Source: Mesobacillus jeotgali (GTDB lineage: Bacteria; Bacillota; Bacilli; Bacillales; Cytobacillaceae). From it: DNA of 64,000 nt. Of this stretch, positions 56,210-64,000 are shown in pieces. The translations under genes were made by a program, and so were the position numbers. Where the stretch lies: NCBI RefSeq assembly GCF_900166585.1, contig NZ_FVZC01000009.1, positions 1,747,444-1,811,443 on the forward strand. The letters run 5' to 3'. The notes under the pieces are model-generated. The model worked only from the letters and a program-made list of their open reading frames with translations, did no database searches and was not told the DNA's origin. Each line of letters starts with the position of its first letter. Positions within the stretch are counted from its first letter, which is position 1.

Positions 56210-56398
56210 AACGTTCACCTCGTTATCCTTATTTTAGCGAATAAACGTTCGTTGCAAAAGAAAAATTATCATTAAACCAGGCTGCTAGATTTTGGCATTG
56301 CATTTATATCGAAGCTTCAATAGGAAATGCATATGTTTTTGAGCGTTCTTTTGCTAAAATGATAGAAGCGGACTATAGCTAATATAGAGGTGTTTCTT

Positions 56399-57091
56399 TT
56401 GGATAAAAATGAGATAAAAAAGGTCCTGGCTGGCTTTTCATTGTTCAGAGATCTGGAAGATGATGAACTTGACAAGATCGTAGATATATCGATTTCCCGG
56501 GAATGGAAGAAAAATAGCCATATTTTCATGCAGGGGGACCCTCTTGAAAATGTTTATTTCATCCATGAAGGAAAAGTGAAAATCTATAAAAGCGATGCCA
56601 GTGGCCGGGAGCAAATTGTCGCCATTCTTAAAAAGGGTGAAATGTTCCCGCATGTGGGCTTCTTCAGGAAAGGCGGCTATCCGGGATACTCAGAGGTATT
56701 AGAAAGGGCAAACCTTGTCGTTGTCCCGATTTCACAATTCGAAAAGGTCCTTGTTGAAAACCCCCACTTGAGCATAAAGGTGTTCAAGGTGCTTGGGGAG
56801 AAAATTGTCGACCTTCAGGAAAGACTCGAAGCCCAAATCCTTAACAATACCTACGAACAAATCATTAAGCTTCTAATCAGGCTTGGTGAACTTCACGGAG
56901 AACAGCATGAAGATGGCAAGGTTCTATTGAAGACGGATTTTACAAACAAAGACCTGGCCAATATGATTGGAACGACCAGGGAAACGGTCAGCAGGACGTT
57001 GACCAAAATGAAAAAAGATAACCTATTATCCACCGATTCAAATGGGAATATGATATTTGACCCTGATGTGTTACTGGACGAGCTTGTCTAG
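56399..57091 (+). CDS. Crp/Fnr-family regulator (second copy)
   Basis: 230 residues, started at TTG with GAGGTG six bases ahead (the open frame's GTG lies in the binding site). Barrel HIFMQGDPLENVYFIHEG and helix-turn-helix FTNKDLANMIGTTRETVSRT; no cysteines at all, so no Fe-S or thiol sensor. The recognition helix is the same (E-T-SR) as in the first copy, so the two may bind the same boxes. It is convergent with hcp, and no Fnr-like box was seen ahead of it. Confidence 0.9.
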   Translation: MDKNEIKKVLAGFSLFRDLEDDELDKIVDISISREWKKNSHIFMQGDPLENVYFIHEGKVKIYKSDASGREQIVAILKKGEMFPHVGFFRKGGYPGYSEVLERANLVVVPISQFEKVLVENPHLSIKVFKVLGEKIVDLQERLEAQILNNTYEQIIKLLIRLGELHGEQHEDGKVLLKTDFTNKDLANMIGTTRETVSRTLTKMKKDNLLSTDSNGNMIFDPDVLLDELV

Positions 57092-57118
57092 ACCAGTCAT
57101 GAACTTCCTAAAAATAGC

Positions 57119-57152
57119 AAACACCCGAAGCAAATTGCTCCGGGTGTTTATT
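57119..57152. terminator. Terminator between crp/fnr copy 2 and hcp
   Basis: AACACCCG-loop-CGGGTGTT followed by TATTT; usable in both directions. Confidence 0.75.
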
Positions 57153-57154
57153 TA

Positions 57155-58456
57155 TTAGTTTGTTTTACTCATGCCCATCATTGTTTCCATGTCTTCCTTG
57201 GCTGTTGTGATTAACTTCAGGTTGAAGGTATCCTGAAGAACCTCCATCACACCTTCAGAAATGAATTCCGGCGGCTTTGGACCAATGCGGATATCCTGGA
57301 TACCGAGGCTGAACAGTCCAAGCAGGATGGCTACCGCTTTTTGCTCAAACCATGACAGGACGATGCTTACTGGAAGTTCATTCACGCCACATTCAAAAGC
57401 ATCAGCAAGTGCTTTGGCAATTTTCACTGTCGATACAGAGTTATTGCACTGCCCAAGATCCAGGTAACGTGGGATATTGGTTCCAGGAACCACTCCATAA
57501 TCTACATCATTGAAGCGGAACTTTCCACATGAAGTAGTCAGGATGACTGCTTCTGGAGGGAGTGATGTTGCAAGCTCTCGATAGTATTCCCCGCCTTTTC
57601 CTGGTGCATCACACCCGGCAATGACAAAGAAGCGCTTGATTTTGCCTGACTTAACTGCCTCGATTACTTCAGGAGCGAGACCAATGACTGTTTCATGGTG
57701 AAAGCCTGTCACCAATGTTTCATCCGATTCCATGTTAGCTTCTGGAAGCTCTAATGCTCTTTCAATCAGGATGGAGAAATCCTCATTTTCAATTTTTCTT
57801 ACATTTTCAAGCCCCGCCACTTCGTATGTAAACATACGGTCTGCATAGGAACCCTTGATTGGCATCACGCAGTTTGTCGTTGCCAGAATAGCGCCCGGGA
57901 ATTTTTCGAACAGACGGCGCTGGTCAAACCATGCCTTACCGATGTTCCCTTTTAGGTGCGGATATTTTTTCAATGCTGGATAACCATGGGCTGGCAGCAT
58001 TTCAGAGTGTGTGTAAATATTAATTCCTTTTCCTTCAGTTTGCTTCAATAATTCTTCAAGCGCGAACAGGTTGTGACCCGTTACTACGATTGCTTTACCT
58101 TCAATCTTATTCTGGCTGACCTTAACAGGCTGCGGAATGCCAAGGCGGCTTGTGTGGGCCTCATCAAGCATTTCCATAACACGTACTGCGGACTGGCCTA
58201 CCTTCATTGCCATATCAATATGTTCCTGTACATTAAAGTTTGAATTAGTCAATGTCATATATAATGCTTCGTGTGTGGTGGCATCGACAAATGAATCCGT
58301 GAATCCAAGCTGATTTGCATGGGTTCTGTATGCTGCAATGCCTTTTAGTGCAAAAATGATTGTATCCTGGAGACTTGCAATCGTTTCATCTTTCCCGCAT
58401 ACACCAACAACTTTACATCCACCTGTCGGAGTTTGTTCGCATTGGTAACAAAACAT
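57155..58456 (-). CDS. hcp: Hybrid-cluster protein / hydroxylamine reductase, short class
   Basis: 433 residues, against about 550 in E. coli, because an internal helical domain is shortened (class III Hcp). N-terminal cluster cysteines are in FCYQCEQTPTGGCKVVGVC, spaced 2, 7 and 5. The hybrid cluster ligands are all visible: VVTGHN, HSEMLPAHGY, ATTNCVMPI, IAGCDAPGK, LTTSCGKF, DLGQCNN and SWFEQKAV. Hcp reduces NO to N2O and can trans-nitrosylate proteins in anaerobic cells. ATG with AAAAGGGGA. A class II Fnr-like promoter precedes it. Confidence 0.93.
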   Translation of the reverse strand: MFCYQCEQTPTGGCKVVGVCGKDETIASLQDTIIFALKGIAAYRTHANQLGFTDSFVDATTHEALYMTLTNSNFNVQEHIDMAMKVGQSAVRVMEMLDEAHTSRLGIPQPVKVSQNKIEGKAIVVTGHNLFALEELLKQTEGKGINIYTHSEMLPAHGYPALKKYPHLKGNIGKAWFDQRRLFEKFPGAILATTNCVMPIKGSYADRMFTYEVAGLENVRKIENEDFSILIERALELPEANMESDETLVTGFHHETVIGLAPEVIEAVKSGKIKRFFVIAGCDAPGKGGEYYRELATSLPPEAVILTTSCGKFRFNDVDYGVVPGTNIPRYLDLGQCNNSVSTVKIAKALADAFECGVNELPVSIVLSWFEQKAVAILLGLFSLGIQDIRIGPKPPEFISEGVMEVLQDTFNLKLITTAKEDMETMMGMSKTN

Positions 58457-58492
58457 ATGTTTATTCCCCTTTTCGGCTTTATTTACTGTTTC

Positions 58493-58534
58493 AGCATAAC
58501 TAGGTTGATGAATTGGTTAAGTGACCTAAATCAC
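58493..58534 (-). promoter_or_regulatory. Fnr/Crp-like box and -10 of hcp
   Basis: AGTGA-CCTAAA-TCACA at 58519-58534. On the minus strand TATGCT (58498-58493) begins 28.5 bases from its centre, giving a start near 58486. Confidence 0.75.
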
Positions 58535-58678
58535 ACTAAAGGCATTTTTCACAAAGTGTTCAAATATAAGGAGAAGCAATGAGCGGTGATTCTGCACAAA
58601 AATTATCTCACTTTGAACAGGGACATTCATCCTGACATATTCTGTTATAAGAATTTTTGCAGAGGAGGATGTATAACG

Positions 58679-59149
58679 ATGGCAACCAACCATCCTGATC
58701 GCCCAAAAAGATATGAAACTCTTGAACAATGGTTTAAATCAATGAACCAGCTAATGCAGGAGAAGCCAGTTAAAGGTCTTTTGGAAAGTATTGATGATTT
58801 TTTCAGGCATCCGTTCCCCCATTCATCGTTAAATTTACGGGTACATGAAACAGTCAAGGAATATGTTGTCACAGCAGAATTGCCTGGAGTCAAAAGAGAA
58901 GAAATTTCGATTGATATCATTAACAACTCCCTGACAATACTTGTAAACAAAACACAAATGACTTCAGAAATCAACGAGATCGCAAAAACAGAGAAGCATA
59001 TGGCGTCATCCAGACAATCTAGCCGGACAATACCATTTGCTCATCCCATCAACGAAAAAAGGGCTCAAGCTTCCTATCGTGATGGATTACTTGAAATAAG
59101 AATCGCCAAGAAACAAGGTAAGAAACTTGATATATTAATTGAGGAATAG
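58679..59149 (+). CDS. Hsp20/alpha-crystallin-family protein
   Basis: 156 residues from ATG with AGGAGG about ten bases ahead. The alpha-crystallin domain spans about 60-155: LRVHETVKEYVVTAELPGVK, then IDIINNSLTILVNK, RTIPFAH and the end SYRDGLLEIRIAKKQ. The IxI tail motif appears as DILIEE. The N-terminal 55 residues contain a basic stretch. Holdase chaperone; may be vegetative or a spore coat form (CotM/CotP-like). Divergent from hcp across a 220-base gap; the Fnr box faces hcp. Confidence 0.87.
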   Translation: MATNHPDRPKRYETLEQWFKSMNQLMQEKPVKGLLESIDDFFRHPFPHSSLNLRVHETVKEYVVTAELPGVKREEISIDIINNSLTILVNKTQMTSEINEIAKTEKHMASSRQSSRTIPFAHPINEKRAQASYRDGLLEIRIAKKQGKKLDILIEE

Positions 59150-59162
59150 GAAAGCAACAAGA

Positions 59163-59196
59163 ACAAGCAGGCGGTAATCGCCTGCTTGTTTGTTTT
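59163..59196. terminator. Terminator between Hsp20 gene and yppG
   Basis: ACAAGCAGGCG-GTAAT-CGCCTGCTTGT followed by TTGTTTT; works in both directions. Confidence 0.85.
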
Positions 59197-59740
59197 AGAC
59201 TTTGAACATTCCACCGAGTCCCTTCACAAGTGAGGAGACCTGGGTAACAGCATTCATCATCTGACCCGCTGTATCTACCATCTTATTAATATCTAGGTTT
59301 CCATCCTGGCTTTTAAACGAATTCATGATCGACTGCATGCCAGATGGCTGTTTTGGCATGAAAGCATGCTGCGGATAGGGGTTGAAGTTCTGGTAGTCAG
59401 CCTGCGGGTTATAGTACCCATAAATAGGGTCATCATCTGGCTGGAGCGGATTTTGAAAAAGCATTTTTGAATAGTTATCCTTGCTTTGAGCCATTGGATA
59501 TGTTTGATTCCATTGAGGGTTGCCAGGAGCATAAGGATTCACAGGATATCCCTGCTGCGAATATTGGTTTTGCCAGTTCCCCGGCATTGCATTCCAATAT
59601 GGTACGTTATATTGTTGAGGGAGCGGCTGCTGCCGGTTTACATATTGATTATTCCCGTTATACAGATAGGGGTTTTGACTGTATTGGAATTCCCATCCTT
59701 GTGGCTGATAGGCATTCGTCTTATTTCTGCGGCCAAACAT
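59195..59740 (-). CDS. yppG: YppG-like coat protein
   Basis: 181 residues from ATG with GGAGGAGG nine bases ahead; two earlier in-frame starts are within that binding site. N-terminal MFGRRNKTNAYQPQGWEFQY, then a long Gln/Pro/Tyr/Asn-rich middle, and a hydrophobic-capped C-terminus MVDTAGQMMNAVTQVSSLVK. Low-complexity QNPY composition is typical of YppG-type spore proteins. Next to yppF as in B. subtilis. Confidence 0.78.
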   Translation of the reverse strand: MFGRRNKTNAYQPQGWEFQYSQNPYLYNGNNQYVNRQQPLPQQYNVPYWNAMPGNWQNQYSQQGYPVNPYAPGNPQWNQTYPMAQSKDNYSKMLFQNPLQPDDDPIYGYYNPQADYQNFNPYPQHAFMPKQPSGMQSIMNSFKSQDGNLDINKMVDTAGQMMNAVTQVSSLVKGLGGMFKV

Positions 59741-59931
59741 GGCGAACATCCTCCTCCAATTTTTCATTACGATAGCATATGATAAAACCGCCCGATGGGT
59801 GATAAGAATGGAAAAGCCTTCCGGTTTTGTCTAACGATGAAAAATGTTGTCGGAAGTTTCAATTTTTGAAAAATAAATGACAATTCCCTTTTCATGATAA
59901 TATTGATTCAAATGATGGAGGAGGATGAAAA

Positions 59932-60129
59932 ATGAACGTTCACGAACTGAAGAATCTATTTGCCCAGACAAAAGAATACACTCCGGAACATGTAAATGAA
60001 TTACTAGACTTCACTAAAAAGTCGTATATTCAAAATGAAATCACGATTCTGGAATACAGGAACCTTGTTCGTGAGCTGGAATTGCAAGGAGCTTTCATTC
60101 CCGAAGATCAGAAAGAACTAACCCTATAA
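59932..60129 (+). CDS. yppF: YppF-like small protein
   Basis: 65 residues (B. subtilis YppF about 62). MNVHELKNLFAQTKEYTPEH, then YIQNEITILEYRNLVRELEL, two helices with a conserved YIQNEI-type stretch. ATG with GGAGGAGG. Between divergent yppG and convergent yppE. Unknown function. Confidence 0.82.
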   Translation: MNVHELKNLFAQTKEYTPEHVNELLDFTKKSYIQNEITILEYRNLVRELELQGAFIPEDQKELTL

Positions 60130-60219
60130 TAAACTTGAAGCACCATAATGCATAATCTGCCCCCACTCTTTGACGGACACGTCCTGTCAAGCAGGTGCAG
60201 TTCATGCAAAGGTGCTTCT

Positions 60220-60606
60220 TTATTTTTTGCTGCCTGTTTGCTTAAGAGCGAGAATTAAACTGCTCAGGATGAATTCCACGGATTGTATTTGGTCAAGGAA
60301 TCTCTTCTTGCTCGTTTCCGGAAAAAACGCCTGGATAGAAATGACCTCCAAATAGTTCGCCGCCGTTTCAATCTGGTTCACATGAAGATTCTTCGGTTTA
60401 TTCTGCTTCACCCACATCGAAGCTGATTCTCTCCAGGAATCCGTATTCACTTTTACTTCGTCAGCAAAGGGTTTTACCTCTCCATCAAAGTCTCCCCTTA
60501 CTCCTTCTTGCTTTGAAAGCTGAAAACGCCTATGGGCAAATTTCAGTTTCTCAAGCAGCTTCTCAGACAATTCAATAAGGTTATGTTCTTGTTTCAATTT
60601 AATCAC
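60220..60606 (-). CDS. yppE: YppE (DUF1798)
   Basis: 128 residues, all-helical four-helix bundle fold known from YppE. Start GTG at IKLKQEHNLIELSEKLLEKL; the C-terminus is KKRFLDQIQSVEFILSSLIL. No catalytic motif. Convergent with yppF; the gap between holds a long hairpin GAAGCACC...GGTGCTTC. Unknown function. Confidence 0.82.
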   Translation of the reverse strand: MIKLKQEHNLIELSEKLLEKLKFAHRRFQLSKQEGVRGDFDGEVKPFADEVKVNTDSWRESASMWVKQNKPKNLHVNQIETAANYLEVISIQAFFPETSKKRFLDQIQSVEFILSSLILALKQTGSKK

Positions 60607-60897
60607 GCTTTCTCACGTTCTGTATTTTGTGATACTGCAGCTTAGCTACCGGTTTTTCCAGGTGACCTTTTTGTTACTGAACCTTTTTGGGCTGATAGAT
60701 TGTTTCTATGTGACCTTTTCTCAGGCTCTGCTCCTTTTTGAGCTTATCGATCTTTCTATATCACCTTATTTTTATAACGGCCTCTGCCTTTATTTTGACT
60801 AGTCTCAAATTAACCAGATTTTTTCGTAACCAAAAAACACAAAAAAAGCAGCTTTCATGGAAAAAGCTACTCAATGCTGAATATATTCTATTATATT
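60607..60897. repeat. Gap with a degenerate ~50-bp repeat
   Basis: GTGACCTTTT at 60662 and 60710, and ATCACCTTATT at 60760, share following stretches CCTTTTTG(G/A)GCT...GATnG...TTTCTAT. Steps are about 48 and 50 bases. No gene in this gap. Confidence 0.5.
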
Positions 60898-61338
60898 TTA
60901 AAAACTCATTTCAAGTTTTAAAGAAGCTGTTTCGTTTTTTGGTTTCATGGATTTTGGGAGTTCCCCTTCCATTTTGTCCAAAAGCATGTTGGTTTCTTCT
61001 ATATGTGAGGCATGCACATTGTACATAGTTTCACGGATTTCCAACAAGGATTCCTGCAAGTTCATGTCAGTTTCTTCGAGGCAACAGGCCATTTCAGTCA
61101 ATACCCCTAAAATTTCCTCTCTTTCAATTCCTGGTTTCATGTACATCTCTCCTAACTTAAGATTTATGATCTGGCAATATGAACCCGGGCGCAGGACAAA
61201 GAATTTATACAATGTTTCAAGTGTCTTGAACTGTAAATTCTCTACCTGGATGGAACTTCCTTCATGGTTGACAAAACTAGAAGAGATTCGCCAAACAAAG
61301 TGCATTTCAGCAGAGGTGAGAACAGTCTTCGACATAGA
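60898..61338 (-). CDS. Hypothetical protein between yppC and yppE
   Basis: 146 residues from ATG-TCG-AAG. The open frame runs 68 codons upstream but that part overlaps sspm on the other strand and reads as a shadow. The kept part has a strand-rich first half (FKTLETLYKFFVLRPGSYCQ) and an acidic helical C-terminus. The binding site is weak. Its position corresponds to B. subtilis yppD, but I cannot confirm the homology. Confidence 0.5.
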   Translation of the reverse strand, partial: SMSKTVLTSAEMHFVWRISSSFVNHEGSSIQVENLQFKTLETLYKFFVLRPGSYCQIINLKLGEMYMKPGIEREEILGVLTEMACCLEETDMNLQESLLEIRETMYNVHASHIEETNMLLDKMEGELPKSMKPKNETASLKLEMSF

Positions 61339-61391
61339 CCCATCGAATGAAAAATAAACAAATGAACAAACTAAGATCGGGAGGTGTTCAC

Positions 61392-61499
61392 ATGAATAAA
61401 AAACAACGTAAAACTGCACAGGAGCCCAATAAAGCAGCAGAGAAGAAAACGGGATATGGTGACAAAAAACTTGAAGGACCAAACCGTCCGGCAGAGTGA
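61392..61499 (+). CDS. sspM: Small acid-soluble spore protein SspM
   Basis: 35 residues. Lys/Gln-rich start MNKKQRKTAQEPNKAAEKKT and the C-terminal DKKLEGPNRPAE match SspM (DKKLGGPNRPST in B. subtilis). GGGAGGTG is ahead of ATG. A terminator follows. In the expected place between yppE and yppC. Confidence 0.85.
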   Translation: MNKKQRKTAQEPNKAAEKKTGYGDKKLEGPNRPAE

Positions 61500-61503
61500 C
61501 GAA

Positions 61504-61534
61504 CAAAAAGCAAGGACATCCCTTGCTTTTTTGT
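61504..61534. terminator. Terminator of sspM
   Basis: AAGCAAGG-ACAT-CCCTTGCTT followed by TTTTT. Confidence 0.8.
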
Positions 61535-61543
61535 TTTTCCAAG

Positions 61544-62536
61544 TCATTCCGGAGCGAATAATTCTTTTACTGAGATTAAGGCATGCAGTTGTTTTTGTTT
61601 TTTCATGTACCATTTTGTCAGATGGATAGGATGTCTGTGTTTTGTCTCTGAATTGAACCACTCGCTGCGAAACTTCCGCTTCTTATACCAATCTCCCTGG
61701 TCACGGTAATGATGATGGATGATAGGGTACGCACATCGAAGGAATGGAGTATCCCTCTTCTTATAGTTCGGAAAGTATTTCTCGTAGTCATATCTTGAGG
61801 CAGTATGTTCTGTGTTCAAAGCAAATTCCAGAAACAATGGATAGTAATAAGGATCAAATAATATAGAGGCCAGCCGTTTTCCTAGGTTGATCCTTTTGCT
61901 TACAGATTTGAAACCATTCACGCTTGCCCCGTACAGCTCCCCTTCACAGGTAGGAAAGAGGACCGTACTAAAGTGAAGATGATCTTCAAAGGAGAACATG
62001 AAAGTATTGAAAACTCTTCTCCTATATACAGGCTCTCTGATTACCGGCTCATGGATAACATTTTGTTCGTTGATGATCAGTGCATTCAATAACCTTCTTT
62101 TATTTCCGTCCTCCCAAAACAGCCGCCATTCATTCTCCATAAATGTTGATACATCGAGGTATTTCAGCAAGTGAAACATCGGAGCGCTTTTTTTCGTCGA
62201 ATAAGAGTATAAAAGGAGTTGAGAAAAAGCATCACGAAAAATCAGCCAATTTGCTCTTTCATATGTGAGGAATAATCGTTTGCGGATGTCAGGAGCAAGC
62301 ATTTTTGTGAACCAGTCACCTTCCAGATCACACATGCTGTAGCCTCCGTTTCTTGATACCATGCTGGCTAGGAAGGACCAGATCATCTCTGGATATTCCA
62401 GATAGAAATCTAGATATGCTTGTGTTCGTGATATATTGTCCATGTTCTTTTGATCCGTTTCTTTCCTTATTTGCATAACAATCTCTGCTTCATGGTCAGG
62501 CAGCTGATAAATTTGAGGAATTTGGGTTATTGACAC
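61544..62536 (-). CDS. yppC: YppC (DUF2515)
   Basis: 330 residues, GTG start with AAAAGG close by. Many Trp/Tyr/Phe residues (SFEDHLHFSTVLFPTCEGEL, YFPNYKKRDTPFLRCAYPII). It has two cysteines and no catalytic motif I recognise. B. subtilis YppC is the same length and next to recU and ponA, divergently. Function unknown. Confidence 0.85.
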   Translation of the reverse strand: MSITQIPQIYQLPDHEAEIVMQIRKETDQKNMDNISRTQAYLDFYLEYPEMIWSFLASMVSRNGGYSMCDLEGDWFTKMLAPDIRKRLFLTYERANWLIFRDAFSQLLLYSYSTKKSAPMFHLLKYLDVSTFMENEWRLFWEDGNKRRLLNALIINEQNVIHEPVIREPVYRRRVFNTFMFSFEDHLHFSTVLFPTCEGELYGASVNGFKSVSKRINLGKRLASILFDPYYYPLFLEFALNTEHTASRYDYEKYFPNYKKRDTPFLRCAYPIIHHHYRDQGDWYKKRKFRSEWFNSETKHRHPIHLTKWYMKKQKQLHALISVKELFAPE

Positions 62537-62621
62537 ACCTTTTCTCTTCCTTTTCTATAGGTTCTTCTTAGAGTGAATTGAAATGAGGCTTTTTATTCAA
62601 CCAAACGAAGCTGAAATTTGG

Positions 62622-62627
62622 TATGAT
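62622..62627 (+). promoter_or_regulatory. Extended -10 promoter of recU-ponA
   Basis: TGGTATGAT: a TGn extension before TATGAT. The -35 is poor. Confidence 0.45.
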
Positions 62628-62653
62628 ATAGAGTAGTCTGCGAGGTGGTCAGC

Positions 62654-63271
62654 TTGATTTTCAATTATCCAAACGGAAAAAAATATATCCCTAACACTAA
62701 CAATGAGCCGGCAAAAAGAAGCAAAAATCAAAAGAATGCCGCTTACAGCAATAGAGGGATGACATTAGAGGAGGACCTGAATGAAACAAACTCCTTTTAT
62801 CTTGACCGGAACATTGCGGTAATCCATAAGAAGCCTACACCTGTTCAAATCGTCAATGTTGATTATCCGCGAAGGAGTGCTGCTGTCATAAAAGAGGCAT
62901 ACTTTAAACAAGCTTCTACAACAGACTATAACGGCGTTTATAAAGGAAAATATATTGATTTTGAAGCAAAGGAGACGAAGTTTTCAACATCTTTCCCATT
63001 AAAAAACTTTCATGAACACCAGATTATCCATATGAAAGCGGTACTTGAGCAAGGAGGAATATGTTTTGTCATCCTCCGTTTCTCGACCGAGGAGGAAATC
63101 TACCTGCTCGAAGCGAACCAATTGCTTACATTTTGGGAGAGAATGATTACCGGCGGAAGGAAGTCGATTACAAAAGAAGAAGTCATCCATTTCGGCCATA
63201 AAATCCCCCTTGGGCTTCATCCGAGGATTGACTATATCAGAGTTATCGATTATCTTTATAAACTTAGTTAG
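62654..63271 (+). CDS. recU: Holliday-junction resolvase RecU
   Basis: 205 residues from TTG with GAGGTG six bases ahead ([13 protein letters not shown] matches the start IRYPNGKTY). Catalytic core: [20 protein letters not shown] with Asp, Glu and Lys of the PD-ExK fold. RecU resolves crossovers during repair and chromosome segregation. It precedes ponA by about 30 bases, one unit as in B. subtilis. Confidence 0.94.
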   Translation: MIFNYPNGKKYIPNTNNEPAKRSKNQKNAAYSNRGMTLEEDLNETNSFYLDRNIAVIHKKPTPVQIVNVDYPRRSAAVIKEAYFKQASTTDYNGVYKGKYIDFEAKETKFSTSFPLKNFHEHQIIHMKAVLEQGGICFVILRFSTEEEIYLLEANQLLTFWERMITGGRKSITKEEVIHFGHKIPLGLHPRIDYIRVIDYLYKLS

Positions 63272-63303
63272 TTTTTCTATTGCGAGAAAGGAATGAACTA
63301 TAT

Positions 63304-64000
63304 ATGGCACAAAAACCTCAAACTAGAGAGGAGCGACGCAGACAGCAGGCAGTCAAGAACAAGAAAACTAAAGGCAAAAAAGCGAATAAAGGAATGTTCA
63401 AGAAGATTTTCCTGACGCTGATTGCGCTTGGCATCATTGGCATGCTGACTGGTATCGCTACCTTTGCATTCATGATACAGGATACGCCAAAGCTCGACGA
63501 AACCTTACTTAAAGACCCTATATCATCCAAAATCTATGATAAAGATAAAAAGCTCATAACAGAAGTAGGTTCACAGAACAGGGATTACGTCGCCTATGAA
63601 GACATACCCAAACTTGTCGAAAACGCCTTTTTGGCGACTGAAGATGTCAGGTTTTACAAGCATAACGGCATAGACGTTATCCGTCTTGGTGGAGCAGTCA
63701 TTGCCAATGTCACGAATGGCTTTGGTTCAGAGGGTGCTTCTACCATCACCCAACAGGTAGTTAAAAACTACTTCCTTGGCTTTGAAAAGACAATCTCCAG
63801 AAAGGCTCAGGAAGCCTGGCTTGCGTACCAGCTGGAACAAAAATATACAAAACACCAAATCTTCGAAATGTACGTCAATAAGATCTATATGTCAGAAAAC
63901 ATGCACGGTGTGCTGACTGCTTCCAAGACGTATTTCGATAAAGATTTAGATGAACTGGAACTTCATGAAGCTGCTTTGTTAGCAGGTATGCCGCAAAGCC
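63304..64000 (+). CDS. ponA: Penicillin-binding protein 1A, N-terminus (cut by window)
   Basis: The first 232 codons. A basic cytosolic tail (KNKKTKGKKANKGMFKKI), one membrane helix (FLTLIALGIIGMLTGIATFA), then the glycosyltransferase domain with AFLATEDVRFYKHNGI, where Glu is catalytic, and EGASTITQQVVKNYFLG. The penicillin-binding part lies beyond the window. Downstream partner of recU. ATG with AAAGGAA about ten bases ahead. Confidence 0.95.
   Translation, partial: MAQKPQTREERRRQQAVKNKKTKGKKANKGMFKKIFLTLIALGIIGMLTGIATFAFMIQDTPKLDETLLKDPISSKIYDKDKKLITEVGSQNRDYVAYEDIPKLVENAFLATEDVRFYKHNGIDVIRLGGAVIANVTNGFGSEGASTITQQVVKNYFLGFEKTISRKAQEAWLAYQLEQKYTKHQIFEMYVNKIYMSENMHGVLTASKTYFDKDLDELELHEAALLAGMPQS

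Noticed and set aside
61339..61542. Long N-terminus of the 60.9-61.5 kb frame
   Set aside because: It is antisense to sspM and the sspM terminator, and reads as low-quality hydrophobic sequence.

Overview
The window looks like the chromosome of a Bacillaceae species (Firmicutes) outside the B. subtilis group, of the Mesobacillus/Neobacillus/Cytobacillus kind. Evidence: low GC, strong AGGAGG-type ribosome binding sites with many TTG and GTG starts, spore genes (sspL, sspM, a cotD-like coat gene), and a gene order that follows the B. subtilis thyB-ypjP-ypiP-brxA-ilvD-ypgR-ypgQ-metA-cspD-ypeQP-ypdQ-sspL-ypcP-dynA-bpsBA-ypwA-ypsC-rnpB-gpsB-ypsA-cotD-yprBA-yppGFE-sspM-yppC-recU-ponA backbone. Genes at both edges (thyA, ponA) are cut by the window.

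Layout. 1-10.4 kb: thyA (partial), a secreted lethal-factor-like zinc protease, ypjP, a 23-residue membrane peptide, ypiP, brxA, ilvD, ypgR, the ABC-F factor yfmR and ypgQ. 10.5-11.2 kb: a 12-copy 52-bp tandem hairpin array. 11.2-21 kb: a DegV protein, an unrecognised gene, fhs, metA, a methyltransferase, mntR, topB and an HD-GYP protein. 21-33.4 kb: cold-shock gene, ypeQ, ypeP, ypdQ, an EamA transporter, sspL, ypcP, a rhodanese, the double-GTPase dynamin dynA, and the alkylpyrone pair bpsA-bpsB. 33.8-42.4 kb: an SDR enzyme, a ba3-type oxidase operon (subunits IIa, II, I), a T-box-controlled asparaginyl-tRNA synthetase, a second EamA transporter and ypwA. 42.5-48.5 kb: an accessory nitric-oxide/low-oxygen block with quinol NO reductase, three DUF2249 proteins, a Crp/Fnr regulator, a polytopic NnrS-like membrane protein and a DUF59 protein. 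48.6-64 kb: ypsC, rnpB, gpsB, ypsA, cotD, mrfAB, a second Crp/Fnr regulator, hcp, an Hsp20 gene, and the yppG-ponA block.

The main biological theme is adaptation to oxygen limitation and nitrogen oxides. Six intergenic regions (upstream of the ba3 oxidase, a DUF2249 gene, norZ, the first Crp/Fnr gene, the DUF2249-membrane protein-DUF59 operon, and hcp) carry a TGTGA-N6-TCACA-like palindrome. In five of the six a recognisable -10 hexamer begins about 29 bases from the palindrome centre, the geometry of a class II Fnr-activated promoter. This ties NO reduction (NorZ), an NO-reducing hybrid-cluster protein (Hcp), a high-affinity-type oxidase and several uncharacterised small proteins into one predicted regulon.

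A second theme is intergenic DNA: at least five gene-free gaps hold tandem repeats with a period near 40-53 bp, each of a different sequence and two of them with a clear inverted repeat per unit. A separate 140-bp gap at 24.19-24.33 kb has several perfect hairpins and two competing pairings, and may be a structured RNA or a small repeat element.
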